Source: Sphingobacterium athyrii
GTDB taxonomy: Bacteria > Bacteroidota > Bacteroidia > Sphingobacteriales > Sphingobacteriaceae
Assembly (NCBI RefSeq): GCF_003071065.1
Contig: NZ_QCXX01000008.1
Location: 301,701 to 365,700, forward strand
Length of the DNA: 64,000 nt
Direction: 5' to 3'
Positions 19,201 through 27,612 of this stretch are shown here, piece after piece (within the stretch, counting starts at the first letter, position 1; each line of letters begins with the position of its first letter). The position numbers were made by a program, and so were the translations under genes. Under the pieces are notes generated by a model, which worked only from the letters and a program-made list of their open reading frames with translations, did no database searches and was not told the origin of the DNA.

Positions 19201-19697
19201 GCGCTGCTGACGTAGCCAATGTCGGAAATACAGCACCTAAGGTGGAGGGAGTAATTTCCACGAACCTTCGGATTAAAGGATTTACATTCGGACTGGGCCT
19301 ACGCTATAGATTAGGTGGTGATATCTTCAATACAGCATTATTTGACAAAGTGGAGAATATCAACTTTACCAACATTGTAAACAACCAGGACAAACGTGCC
19401 TTATACGACCGCTGGCAAAACCCAGGAGATATTGCGCAATTTAAAGCGATTTCCCAAACGGCAACGACACCGATATCATCACGATTTGTCCAATCACTCA
19501 ATACGCTCAGTAGTGAAACCTTAAACATTGGCTATCTCTTTGACAAAGGTCCTTGGCTGCAAAGTATGAGATTGAAGACATTGTCCGTCAACCTGATGGC
19601 AAATGACTTCCTATATTTCTCCACCGTCAGAAGAGAGCGTGGTATATCCTATCCTTATGCTAGAACATTTGCCTTCTCTTTCAGAGCATCATTTTAA
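16224..19697 (+). CDS. SusC/RagA-type TonB-dependent transporter with N-terminal STN signalling domain
   Basis: A 1157-residue outer-membrane receptor. An unusually long N-terminal segment precedes a hydrophobic signal stretch at about residues 48-68; ATG 16365 (MRINLITLMIGLGL) is a possible alternative start. An STN domain follows (about 75-145; LEAILKKIEKQSGYTFFYKK), then a carboxypeptidase-regulatory-like domain (about 172-240; GIKGRVVDEQGKPVEGASI), a TonB-box-like EEVVVTGTGI, the plug (LFVLDGFPT, TILKDAASTALYGSQASNG) and a beta-barrel ending in FAFSFRASF. STN domains pass a ligand signal to periplasmic FecR, which fits the FecR gene directly upstream. The plug glycine loop reads ASNGVVVIETVKP, a slight variation on the usual TTKKG. 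The imported substrate cannot be told from sequence; peptides or small ligands are possible given the protease and thioredoxin genes downstream. Confidence 0.95.
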   Translation: MKFTLTPFNKKEKDFHLTTLAANAVPNPWRSYEKHSLFFARPLSRSLMRINLITLMIGLGLSQVDANTYAQQITLKKQKASLEAILKKIEKQSGYTFFYKKNEINQVIDLSADIKEAPFKQVLNIIFNKANLSYDFFDKTVVVKKRAATTPLQTITTISPEKIVNTSIQQGIKGRVVDEQGKPVEGASIRQKHDDKRSVKTNADGVFNLPITALNEMLVISFVGYENQEIKATLSVSGMLVKLRKKDNTIEEVVVTGTGINRNKDSFTGTTTKFSGAELKAVSNNNIIQSLKTLDPSFLQIENNLAGSNPNVMPVIEVRGKSSIPSSTLTDQFGADPNQPLFVLDGFPTTIQTIVDLDMNRVASVTILKDAASTALYGSQASNGVVVIETVKPKPGELQFTYTQDFRFEMPDLSAYNMMNATEKLEFERLSGRYNSSSSPTQQVYLDSLYHQHLSFVKKGVDSYWLSEPLQNGFSTNNSINAAGGDETFIYNLGLNYRTGKGAMIGSGRDSYSGSINLTYRKNKVNINNITYIRGNKTTESQYGLFSTWVNTNPYYEKNWENPFLEISRKSNSSVDFYISNPLYDAMLPQYNKSKNLEVQNNFNANYDITSYLRANAALQMTKGTTEGKIYKSPEMSDFFETPTLRKGRYTDSRNNNFSYQGNFMLTFYKTFAQKHQLNANWRNTIAENKNDAYTTVAEGFPAGNTGNPRFAYSYLLDGAPVASSSTYRTVNTTLSANYSYDNRYLFDVVYRLDGSTAYGSNKQFSPYYAVGLGWNIHKEAFAKKMPWINSLRLTGNVGITGNQNFANISSISLYNYTSTNYNQFGQGVTLNMLGNPNLEPQKTQQISTSLDFTLFNNRFTGYINAYNKKTDPLIVPVDLPSSTGVFSYPYNIGSLTYKGLETKLTIYPIYNLEKGITWNIGLTAASYKSQYDGFGDILRTLNKQQETSKSLVRYIDGNSAEAIWATQSLGIDPTTGKEVFLTKDGQYTFDYSAADVANVGNTAPKVEGVISTNLRIKGFTFGLGLRYRLGGDIFNTALFDKVENINFTNIVNNQDKRALYDRWQNPGDIAQFKAISQTATTPISSRFVQSLNTLSSETLNIGYLFDKGPWLQSMRLKTLSVNLMANDFLYFSTVRRERGISYPYARTFAFSFRASF

Positions 19698-19707
19698 TTA
19701 TTGACTT

Positions 19708-21138
19708 ATGAAACGCACTATTAAAATACTCCTAATTCTGCTGACAACTGTCTCTTTTTTCTCCTGTAAAAAATTCCTGGATGTTCAACCGGAAGACAAG
19801 GTCTCAGAATCTCAGTTATACAGTACCAAAAATGGTATTAGATCCGTGCTGAATGGGATCTATTTGGATCTCGCAGCAAACCAGTTATATGGAGATAATC
19901 TCACACTTTCTACCATCGAAATCCTCGGTCAGCGCTATAATATCAGTACTGAACATAACCAATATAAGACGTCAACTTACGCCTACAAAGATAAACCAAC
20001 CGTCGACCGTATGGAAGATATCTGGTCGACCGCTTATGCGACGATCCTAAATATTAATGTCTTCCTGGAAAATCTCGATAAATACAAAGGCGTTGTCGAT
20101 CAATCCACAGAAAACATATATAAGGGAGAAGCAATTGCGATGCGCGCATTCCTGCATTTCGACCTATTACGCTTATATGGTCCTCGCTACTCAACTGTAG
20201 ATTCTACAAAACAAAGTTTGCCCTATTATAGAAACACTAAAACCGAGGTAAACCCTTTGTTACCAGCCAATGTGTTTGTGGACAATGTAATGGCTGATTT
20301 AAACCTAGCTGAAGCTTTACTGCAAAACGATCCCATCATCACAACAGATGTGAACATTGCCCAACCAGAAGACTTAGTCGACTTTCTAAGCAATAACAGA
20401 AATTATCGGCTTAATTATTATGCGATAAAAGGTCTCAAAGCACGGGTTTACCTCTATCGTGGCGACAAAACCAATGCTTTAACCATGGCCAAAGAGGTGA
20501 TCGCTGTAAGCGACAAGTTTCCTTGGACAACTTCTGCCAATGCTTTGGTTGAAAAGCAAAATCCCAATCGCATATTTTCGTCAGAAATGCTATTTGGCGT
20601 TATGAATTCCCAGCTATACAATCGTTACCTGAATTGGTTCGATCCATCTCTTAGTGACAGGCAAATATTAGCACCTACGCCAAGTCGGCTAGCTACCATA
20701 TACGAAAACAATGAAAACGATTACAGGTACAATCTAAACTGGCAGATGCCCTCCAATGGCTCCAAGCCTTATAAAACGTTTCTTAAATATGCAGATGTAG
20801 TAGACAAGACCAAAACTTTTCGTTTCAGTATTCCTTTGCTCAAGATAAGTGAAATTTATTACATCGCAGCCGAATGTGAACCCATTGCGGCTGATGGAAT
20901 AACACGACTGAATATCGTACGTGCCAACAGAGGCTTATTGCCATTAGCAGCGACGGCAAACATCTCGACTGAACTTCAAAAAGAGTATCAAAAGGACCTT
21001 TTCGGGGAGGGCCAGCTTTTTTATTATTACAAACGAAGGAACGTAACCTCTGTAGCCAATGGCTCTTCGACAAGTGGTAACGTAACGATAAATTATAACG
21101 TTCCTCTTCCAGATTCTGAATCAATTTATAGACAATAA
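19708..21138 (+). CDS. SusD/RagB-family lipoprotein
   Basis: A 476-residue surface lipoprotein, 10 bp after the SusC stop. The signal peptide ends in lipobox VSFFSC (Cys21). The body has SusD-like tetratricopeptide helices, with EGAIAMRAFLHFDLLRLYG-like residues near 125-150 (IAMRAFLHFDLLRLYGPRY), LKARVYLYRGDKTNAL near 247, and the C-terminal segment ISEIYYIAAECEP followed by LNIVRANRG. It is shorter than most glycan-binding SusD proteins (about 500-600 residues), closer to RagB-type forms. It should close the SusC channel and help capture substrate at the surface. The next gene starts within a few bases, so it is part of one operon. Confidence 0.93.
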   Translation: MKRTIKILLILLTTVSFFSCKKFLDVQPEDKVSESQLYSTKNGIRSVLNGIYLDLAANQLYGDNLTLSTIEILGQRYNISTEHNQYKTSTYAYKDKPTVDRMEDIWSTAYATILNINVFLENLDKYKGVVDQSTENIYKGEAIAMRAFLHFDLLRLYGPRYSTVDSTKQSLPYYRNTKTEVNPLLPANVFVDNVMADLNLAEALLQNDPIITTDVNIAQPEDLVDFLSNNRNYRLNYYAIKGLKARVYLYRGDKTNALTMAKEVIAVSDKFPWTTSANALVEKQNPNRIFSSEMLFGVMNSQLYNRYLNWFDPSLSDRQILAPTPSRLATIYENNENDYRYNLNWQMPSNGSKPYKTFLKYADVVDKTKTFRFSIPLLKISEIYYIAAECEPIAADGITRLNIVRANRGLLPLAATANISTELQKEYQKDLFGEGQLFYYYKRRNVTSVANGSSTSGNVTINYNVPLPDSESIYRQ

Positions 21139-21139
21139 A

Positions 21140-21916
21140 ATGCTACACATGAAAAATATATGCTACTTATTATTAGCTTTCGCAGCTATTACTTGTCTCA
21201 TTTCATGTGAGAAAGAGCTTCACAAGTACGAAGGAAAGCCAACCATTTATTTTAATGAAACAGCCCGGCCCCTCGCCTATTCCTCTGAGGTCCTTAAAGA
21301 TTCTACCCTGATCTCATTCAGTCTGACTAAAGAGACAATAGTCGATTCCCTTGTGCATATGGTCATTGCCACAATAGGAAACGCAGCAGATAGCGATCGA
21401 CCGTATAAAATAGTTCCCAATGCATCATCTACTGCAATTGAGGGCAAACACTACGAAATCATCAACAAGGATTTTTCGATCAAAAAGAATCAACTTCGGG
21501 ATACCATATGGCTCAGATTTATGAGAACTCCTGACATGAAAGATCAAAATTTCCTGCTCAGCTTTGACCTCCTCGAAAATGAAAACTTTTCGCTCGACAT
21601 GCAGTATAAAATTACAAATCAGACTACTGGTCAAAAGTTAAATTTCATCAACTATAGATGGTTTATCAATGATATAATAAAAAAACCAACCCGGTGGTTC
21701 GACCCCTATCTCGGAACCTTTTCACGTACAAAGCTCAACTTAATGGTTGAAGTCCTGAATGTCGACCCGCAATATATGGATACCAATATCTCAATTGCTG
21801 AAACATTGGCCTATGGCAAATTTATGCAGCGGTACCTGAATGAACAGAAGGCGGCTGGCAACCTTATCTTGGACGAAGACGGCCAACCAATGAGTATGGG
21901 AACCGCTGCGCAATAG
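21140..21916 (+). CDS. DUF4843-type lipoprotein
   Basis: A 258-residue predicted lipoprotein whose start is 1 bp past the SusD stop; ATG 21149 is an alternative giving a cleaner signal peptide. The lipobox is CLISC. The mature N-terminus (EKELHKYEGKPTIYFNE) and the repeated beta-strand pattern match the DUF4843 group found next to SusC/SusD in Bacteroidota. No catalytic motif is visible. Its position in the operon suggests an accessory surface protein of the SusCD complex, perhaps binding ligand or stabilising the complex. The family assignment is from recognition of the N-terminal pattern and gene context, not from a search. Confidence 0.75.
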   Translation: MLHMKNICYLLLAFAAITCLISCEKELHKYEGKPTIYFNETARPLAYSSEVLKDSTLISFSLTKETIVDSLVHMVIATIGNAADSDRPYKIVPNASSTAIEGKHYEIINKDFSIKKNQLRDTIWLRFMRTPDMKDQNFLLSFDLLENENFSLDMQYKITNQTTGQKLNFINYRWFINDIIKKPTRWFDPYLGTFSRTKLNLMVEVLNVDPQYMDTNISIAETLAYGKFMQRYLNEQKAAGNLILDEDGQPMSMGTAAQ

Positions 21917-21939
21917 CCTACAAACTTAAAACGAAAAAA

Positions 21940-23463
21940 ATGAAAAGAAATATCTCATATTCAATTATTAGCTTCTTGATGGCATGTATAATCTTGGGGG
22001 GCTGTAAAAAAGATCTTGGAAATTATAATTATTCTCAAATAAATGAATTGGATACGATCGCAGAACTACCCAACGAAGTCACTGCTCTTGTCGGTAAAGA
22101 CCTTCAATTGACTCCCAAAATACAATTCACACAAGACAGCAAATTTGTTGAAGATAATTATCAGTATCAGTGGACTTATATCGGTTCCAACGGCCTCGGA
22201 GGTCAGGCGATATTCTCATTAAGTGAAGAAAAAGATCTGAATATCAAAATAAATCTTACTGCAGGAAGTTATCAAGCTTATTTTTCTGTCACAGAAAAAC
22301 AGACAGGAATAAAATATACACGTCCATTCAAACTCAAAGTCGTCAACGAAATCAATGAAGGTTGGATAATGATGAACGAAGCCAATGGAAAGGCCAGAGT
22401 AGATATGCTCGTATTAAATGCATCCAACACATTCGATGTTTACAACGACATTTTAGCTTATACGGGATCGGAGCTTACATTAACAGGCAAACCTGTCATG
22501 ACCTATACATACGCAACCGGGTTACTACTCGGACCTGACAAGATCAGTTATGGTTTATATTTTGGCACAGATAACGGCACAACAAAAGTGGATCCCAACA
22601 CCTTTAAATGGACGAATACTATGGGACTCAATTATGAAATAATTGGCGCAATTCCTTCCGGATTCTATGCGGATGTAATCCAGCAAAGAGGCTCTGCAGC
22701 ATCCTATTTAATAGGTGGCGGAAATGCGTACTTTTACGAGCGCGCATTAAACACATTCTACTCTACTCCAATTAACTACGTCACTTCGGAAGAAAAAGGC
22801 TTTGAGGTAGCTCCCTTCATAGGTGGATGGCATAGGGACATCTCCAACCCTATTATATTGTATGATAAAACCAATCGAAGATTTGTGCGCCATGTATCTA
22901 CTGCTTCAACTTGTACCACGCTTATCGATCCAGGAGAAGATCTCAAATTATTCAGCTTTAACACAGGCCTAGATATGCTCTATATGCGCTGGATGGCCTA
23001 CAATGGGGGCGAGATCTTCTCCATCCTAAAAGAACCCAATGCCTCAAAAAAATACCTTGCAAGGTTCAACGCTGTCAGCACCGCACAGACTTACTACAGC
23101 GAAATCATTGGTACGGACATCGATAAAGCAGAACTCTTTGCCTTTAATCCCGAATTTGGATACCTATTTTACAGTGCTGGTGGTAAAATTTATGAATACG
23201 ACATGACCTACAAAACTTCCAAACTAATGGTGGACCTAGGGAATAAAAAAGTCAGCTATCTAAATTTCTATGAATTCAAGAATACCACAAAATATACCAG
23301 CGGAAATAAACTCATGGTAGGCCTTTACGACCCAAACAAAGCCGATGGTACAGAAGGCGCCCTAAACATATATGATGTCCCTGGTTTAAATGCAAATCTC
23401 GTGTTGGATAAATCCTATACTGGATTTGGCCGAATCAAAAGTTTGACTTATCGCGAACGTTAA
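21940..23463 (+). CDS. PKD-like family lipoprotein
   Basis: A 507-residue predicted lipoprotein with lipobox CIILGGC and a mature start CKKDLGNYNYSQINELDTI, typical of the Bacteroidota PKD-like lipoproteins that follow SusD and DUF4843 genes. An immunoglobulin-like domain occupies about residues 40-135 (DLQLTPKI ... YQYQWTYIGSNG ... YQAYFSVTEKQTG). The rest, residues 140-507, is beta-rich with short repeats that could form a propeller (for example LGPDKISYGLYFGTDNGT and LFAFNPEFGYLFYSAGG). No catalytic residues stand out. It lies 23 bp after the DUF4843 gene. A surface-exposed ligand-binding role beside SusCD is likely but not shown. Confidence 0.8.
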   Translation: MKRNISYSIISFLMACIILGGCKKDLGNYNYSQINELDTIAELPNEVTALVGKDLQLTPKIQFTQDSKFVEDNYQYQWTYIGSNGLGGQAIFSLSEEKDLNIKINLTAGSYQAYFSVTEKQTGIKYTRPFKLKVVNEINEGWIMMNEANGKARVDMLVLNASNTFDVYNDILAYTGSELTLTGKPVMTYTYATGLLLGPDKISYGLYFGTDNGTTKVDPNTFKWTNTMGLNYEIIGAIPSGFYADVIQQRGSAASYLIGGGNAYFYERALNTFYSTPINYVTSEEKGFEVAPFIGGWHRDISNPIILYDKTNRRFVRHVSTASTCTTLIDPGEDLKLFSFNTGLDMLYMRWMAYNGGEIFSILKEPNASKKYLARFNAVSTAQTYYSEIIGTDIDKAELFAFNPEFGYLFYSAGGKIYEYDMTYKTSKLMVDLGNKKVSYLNFYEFKNTTKYTSGNKLMVGLYDPNKADGTEGALNIYDVPGLNANLVLDKSYTGFGRIKSLTYRER

Positions 23464-23500
23464 ACCCTAATCAGAACATCAATATTTAAGGAAACTAATT

Positions 23501-24661
23501 ATGAACAAACTTCAGCTATTTCTTTTATATTTTATACTATCCCCCATTGCCCTGTTTGCACAGGGGGATAGTATAACCATAAAAGGACAACTTCATCCAG
23601 GTATTGGTAATTCCGCCAATAAAATAACCCTATCCTTCACCGACAATAGCAATAAAAAACAGGTTTTTTCCCAAAAAATTCAATCCGGAAAATTTGAATT
23701 CAAGGTGCCAAAACAGCCAAAAATAGTAGATGCCATTTTACGTACAGCAGATCAAATGACCGCTACTAACCCGATGCAATCACCACTTAACTTATTCATT
23801 GGAGGAGATAATATCCGTATAGATGCCGATAATGAAGAGCTCCAATTTGCTGATGTTAGCGGTGGAGAAGAAAATAATGCCTACACGATCTTACGCCAAT
23901 CCACCGCAACATTTATTAAGCAAAAAAACACACTTTATACCCCAATCCTAACCAACGAAGTATCTTCCGAGTCGACAGAAGGGAAAAGTATACTTCAACA
24001 AATCAGCCAGCTTGGTAAAAAAGAAAACCAGCTTCAAAAACAATTTATAAAAAGTCATCCCCATTTGTACAGCAGCTTATTTCTACTCTACAGAATGAGA
24101 TCCAGCTATACGTCCTCAGATTATAAAAGCGCCTTTGATGAATTGTCCAACACGTACAAATCATCGAGCATTGGACAAATGCTACAAGCTCGCATCGAAA
24201 AGGAGTTAGTGACGGCAAAAGGTAAAACGGCGCCCCTTTTCGAACGCCCTACTTCAACGGGAACACATTTTAAGTTGGAAAACATGCGTGGACAAGTTGT
24301 TTTATTGGATTTTTGGGGAAGCTGGTGTAGTCCCTGTCGGGCCAGTATGCCGCACCTCCAAGAGCTCTATAGCCGCTACAAAGAAAAAGGATTTGAAATT
24401 GTAGGCATTGCCCAAGAACATGGGAAAACTTTGGAAGATTCCAAAAAGACTTGGCACAAGGCAATTCAACAGCTCAACTTACCCTGGATCAATGTGCTCA
24501 ATAATGAAAATAAAGAGCAGATGGATATTGTAAAAGCGTATCAAATCAGCGGGTTTCCAACAAAAATTCTAGTGGACAAAAACGGTAAAATTCTCTTACG
24601 TGTCATTGCTTCCGCTACAGACGATATTGACATCGCCCTGAAAGAAATCTACGGGTATTAA
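23501..24661 (+). CDS. TlpA-like thioredoxin-fold protein with N-terminal DUF4369-like domain
   Basis: A 386-residue exported protein with a signal peptide (about 1-20, ending LFAQ). The N-terminal third is a beta-rich domain of DUF4369 type (ITIKGQLHPGIGNSANKITL), followed by a helical linker (about 120-240). The C-terminal thioredoxin domain (about 243-386) has the active site WGSWCSPCR with Cys276 and Cys279 and the cis-proline loop ISGFPTKILVDKNGK. Such proteins act in the periplasm as thiol-disulphide reductases. It lies 37 bp after the PKD-like gene and is followed by a protease, another thioredoxin and another TlpA. The presence of three redox proteins in one import operon suggests that the substrate, or the proteins handling it, have disulphides or thiols to be reduced. 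Confidence 0.9.
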   Translation: MNKLQLFLLYFILSPIALFAQGDSITIKGQLHPGIGNSANKITLSFTDNSNKKQVFSQKIQSGKFEFKVPKQPKIVDAILRTADQMTATNPMQSPLNLFIGGDNIRIDADNEELQFADVSGGEENNAYTILRQSTATFIKQKNTLYTPILTNEVSSESTEGKSILQQISQLGKKENQLQKQFIKSHPHLYSSLFLLYRMRSSYTSSDYKSAFDELSNTYKSSSIGQMLQARIEKELVTAKGKTAPLFERPTSTGTHFKLENMRGQVVLLDFWGSWCSPCRASMPHLQELYSRYKEKGFEIVGIAQEHGKTLEDSKKTWHKAIQQLNLPWINVLNNENKEQMDIVKAYQISGFPTKILVDKNGKILLRVIASATDDIDIALKEIYGY

Positions 24662-24840
24662 CAGGCCAAATAACAATTTTCATCTTTTTTCAGCTTACAC
24701 GTAGGTGCTTGACAAACTTTTTACCACTATACTTCTACAGGATAACCAAAGAGAACAATGAAAAAAACAAATATGTTATGCTTTAGCTACAAGGCACCAA
24801 TAGACCGCCTTCTTTTTCCCTCTTTGAGGAACTATTAAAA
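24662..24840 (+). other. 179-bp gap with a 26-codon open frame before the aspartyl protease
   Basis: This is the longest gap inside the operon of region B. It contains an ATG-initiated frame at 24758-24838 (MKKTNMLCFSYKAPIDRLLF, then PSLRNY) ending 2 bp before the protease start. It may be a leader peptide or chance. No terminator hairpin is visible, so read-through from the TlpA gene is likely. Confidence 0.35.
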
Positions 24841-26349
24841 ATGACAACCAATTTTATGTGGTATACACAAACTAAAAAATTAATTTTAACTGGATTATGT
24901 ACCCTAGTGGTATTCAGTAGTTATGCCCAATCCAGTGCTACTTTCGCTCAAAAACTTTTTCAAGCATTCCAGCAAAAAGACACTACTGTTCTAGCCAGTG
25001 AGTTGGCATCCAACTTTTCTATCGCCGGGCACACCGACGATGGAGCGAAATTCCGTCTTGACCAAATTGTCAAAAATTACCAAATTTCAAAAATTGACAT
25101 CAAAGCAGATCGGAAAGTAAAAAAAGGTCGCATCATGCAATTAGCTATCCTAGATAAAGCGAACAAATCGATCAATGCCGAAGCATTATTCAATACAACG
25201 GACAAATTGGTCCACCTCTCGCTATTCGATCAGCTCTATAGCATGCGACGGATGGAAAAAGCAGCGCTACGTGCTGTCATTCCCTTCGAAAACCACAATG
25301 GTTCAATCTACCTGCAAGTAAAGATAAATGGATATGACAAACCACTACGTCTACTTTTCGACACAGGAGCGGATGGCATGGCCGTCAGCCAGCAGCTCGC
25401 TGATCGTATCGGTTTAAAAATAACAAAAGAAAAAAATGCCTCTGTGGTAGGCGGGCATGCTAAAATCAAAATTTCTGAAAACAACACAGTTGGTTTAGAT
25501 ACCCTCCACATTGATAAACAAAGTATTGCCATTTTTCCTGAAATGGGCCGCGATGGCGATGGCATCATTGGCAATACCTTAATTCGACGATACATCACCC
25601 ATATCGACTACGATAAAAATCTCCTGTCTCTCTATGAATTCGGTGGATTCGAATACAGCGGAAAAGGTACTCTTGCGCCGATCACTATGCCTGCGGGAGT
25701 CATGGTTCTCCACGGACAGCTCGATATCACGCAAGGAAAAAGTTATGCAGGTCGTTTTGTTTTCGACACAGGAGCATCCTATGACCTCATTTGTTTCAGA
25801 CCCTTTGTCCGCCAAAACAAATTACTCATCAGCGGTTTCAAACCCGAAGCCCAGGCCGCGACAGTCAGCATGGGCATTTCCTCACCTACATTTCTAGGTA
25901 AAAGTCACCAGTTTGCGATTTCACAGCTTCCCCCCATGACCGGTCTTCCAGTAACATTGATGGGGGGCACTGCAGATAACGAACAATGGCAGCCCGGCGT
26001 CGACGGGTCTATTGGCATCCGCCTATTGAGTAGATACAATATGACCATCAACCTCGCAGAAAGCGAAGTTTTTTTTGCACCAAATAAACTACATGCACTA
26101 CCCCAGGACTTTCTGATTCGAAACCATCAATTTGGCTGGGACAATACCGGTCAACTAAAAGCCCTTGGGATAGTTGGTATTCCTTCAGATGGAAGCTCCT
26201 TGAAAAATGGCGATCTCATCCAACGCATAGACAGCTATTCTGTCGATGAACTCGAGAAAAACCCCAAATTGATCGACCAAATTCGCCTAAAAGCAAAAGT
26301 TAATGAGATCACAATCATACTGAAGGACAATACCCAAATAACACTATAA
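24841..26349 (+). CDS. Two-lobed retropepsin-like aspartyl protease with C-terminal PDZ-like domain
   Basis: A 502-residue exported protein with a signal peptide (about 8-30, ending SSYAQ). An N-terminal alpha/beta segment (about 31-130) is followed by two retropepsin-like lobes. The first has LLFDTGADGMAVS with Asp174 and, later, GDGIIGNTLI; the second has FVFDTGASYDLI with Asp309 and, later, VDGSIGIRLL. Both lobes thus carry the DTGA active-site loop and a hydrophobic-hydrophobic-Gly motif. The C-terminus (about 420-502; SSLKNGDLIQRIDSYSVDEL) resembles a PDZ domain. Most bacterial retropepsin-like proteins have one lobe and work as dimers; here both are in one chain, as in pepsins. The most likely activity is periplasmic or surface peptide cleavage. 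In-frame ATG 24856 is an alternative start. Confidence 0.85.
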   Translation: MTTNFMWYTQTKKLILTGLCTLVVFSSYAQSSATFAQKLFQAFQQKDTTVLASELASNFSIAGHTDDGAKFRLDQIVKNYQISKIDIKADRKVKKGRIMQLAILDKANKSINAEALFNTTDKLVHLSLFDQLYSMRRMEKAALRAVIPFENHNGSIYLQVKINGYDKPLRLLFDTGADGMAVSQQLADRIGLKITKEKNASVVGGHAKIKISENNTVGLDTLHIDKQSIAIFPEMGRDGDGIIGNTLIRRYITHIDYDKNLLSLYEFGGFEYSGKGTLAPITMPAGVMVLHGQLDITQGKSYAGRFVFDTGASYDLICFRPFVRQNKLLISGFKPEAQAATVSMGISSPTFLGKSHQFAISQLPPMTGLPVTLMGGTADNEQWQPGVDGSIGIRLLSRYNMTINLAESEVFFAPNKLHALPQDFLIRNHQFGWDNTGQLKALGIVGIPSDGSSLKNGDLIQRIDSYSVDELEKNPKLIDQIRLKAKVNEITIILKDNTQITL

Positions 26350-26382
26350 GACTACCAATACGAAAACGCTAAAAACAACAAA

Positions 26383-27600
26383 ATGAAAAAACTCTTTCTT
26401 TATTTGGCAATCCTTAGCATGGGCATTTTTTATCGCCAGGCATTAAGTGCTCAGGAAAAAGCCTATCAGGGTACATATGCCGAATGCCAGGCCCAAGCGA
26501 AAAAAGACAATAAGTTGATCCTTATCGACCTCTACTTTGTTGGCTGCCTCCCTTGTGCCCAAATGGACAAAGAAGTATTTCCAAATACCAATGTCATCAA
26601 CGAGCTCAATAAAAATTATATTCTTTACAAAACTGATGTCATGAAGGAAATGGATGGCAAAAAATTGGCGCGTAAATATGGTGCGCCCGGCTTCCCGACC
26701 TTTGTCATCGTGAACCCCGATGGACAAACCATTTTGACAGAATCCGGCTTCTTTTCAGTGGATAGGTTGATTGCTCTCTTACAGGAAGCTAAGCAACGAG
26801 ATAAAGCGCAACAGTATTTAGCATTTAACAAGACACTAGACAATCCCTACCCCGCTGCGTATAGCGAACGGTTTATCAAAACTGGAGAAAAACACGATTT
26901 CGCTGAATTAGAAAGCTATCTAGATCAACAAGAAAACCTTTTTAAAGAAACCGCTATCTTAGCCAACTCCGTTACAGGATTTAACAAGTACAATAATTGG
27001 GCTTACAACAACCTTCCACAACTGATCCATATGTACGGGGGAAATCTGCTGCGAAACAAAATTACAAACATAGCAAAAGCGAAGAGCAAAGAGTTCGGCA
27101 ACAAACAACAGCTGGATAGTCTCCACAATATGTTCAAATACATTCGCCCAACCTTTACGGATAGACTATGGGATGTGTTCCTACCAACCTTTATTACAAA
27201 CTATTACACTGGCTCCAAAGATGCCCGAAGTTATTTAGCACTAATCGACCACTATAACGTATATCCGAACTGGGATGAAAGAAGCAATGCTTTAGGGTCA
27301 GTTATTATAGACCAATCAAATAACCCGACGATTTTACAAACTATCCGAGTACAATACCTAGGACAACAACAGCCTTTAGATATAGTTGACAACTATCGCC
27401 TTGCTCTCTTACATTATTACCTAAAAGATTATGATAAAGCAGCTGAAGCCATAGCTATTGTATTGAGCACTTCGAATTCACCCTATTTCTCAGCCAATCA
27501 AAATGAGTTTCTCACACTTCAAAAAGCAATTGAGAAGAAAGATAACACAGTACTTAACGCAAAAGACATCAAAAAAATTATTCCAATTAAACTAAGTTAA
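26383..27600 (+). CDS. Thioredoxin-domain protein with long helical C-terminus
   Basis: A 405-residue exported protein (signal peptide about 1-23, ending LSAQ). The thioredoxin-like domain covers about residues 25-125: the active site is GCLPCAQMDKEVF with Cys55 and Cys58, and the cis-proline loop is GAPGFPTFVIVNPDG. The dipeptide between the cysteines, Leu-Pro, differs from the usual Gly-Pro, which should shift the redox potential. Residues about 130-405 are mainly helical and look like tetratricopeptide-type repeats (for example NYRLALLHYYLKDYDKAAEAIAIVL-like ends). It lies 33 bp after the aspartyl protease gene and 12 bp before the next TlpA gene. A periplasmic thiol-disulphide role within this import operon is likely. 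Confidence 0.88.
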   Translation: MKKLFLYLAILSMGIFYRQALSAQEKAYQGTYAECQAQAKKDNKLILIDLYFVGCLPCAQMDKEVFPNTNVINELNKNYILYKTDVMKEMDGKKLARKYGAPGFPTFVIVNPDGQTILTESGFFSVDRLIALLQEAKQRDKAQQYLAFNKTLDNPYPAAYSERFIKTGEKHDFAELESYLDQQENLFKETAILANSVTGFNKYNNWAYNNLPQLIHMYGGNLLRNKITNIAKAKSKEFGNKQQLDSLHNMFKYIRPTFTDRLWDVFLPTFITNYYTGSKDARSYLALIDHYNVYPNWDERSNALGSVIIDQSNNPTILQTIRVQYLGQQQPLDIVDNYRLALLHYYLKDYDKAAEAIAIVLSTSNSPYFSANQNEFLTLQKAIEKKDNTVLNAKDIKKIIPIKLS

Positions 27601-27612
27601 ACGAACTATACG

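Noticed and set aside
24700..24740. TTGACA and TATACT-like boxes before the aspartyl protease
   Set aside because: The spacing is only 13 bp and this promoter type is not used by the main sigma factor of Bacteroidota.
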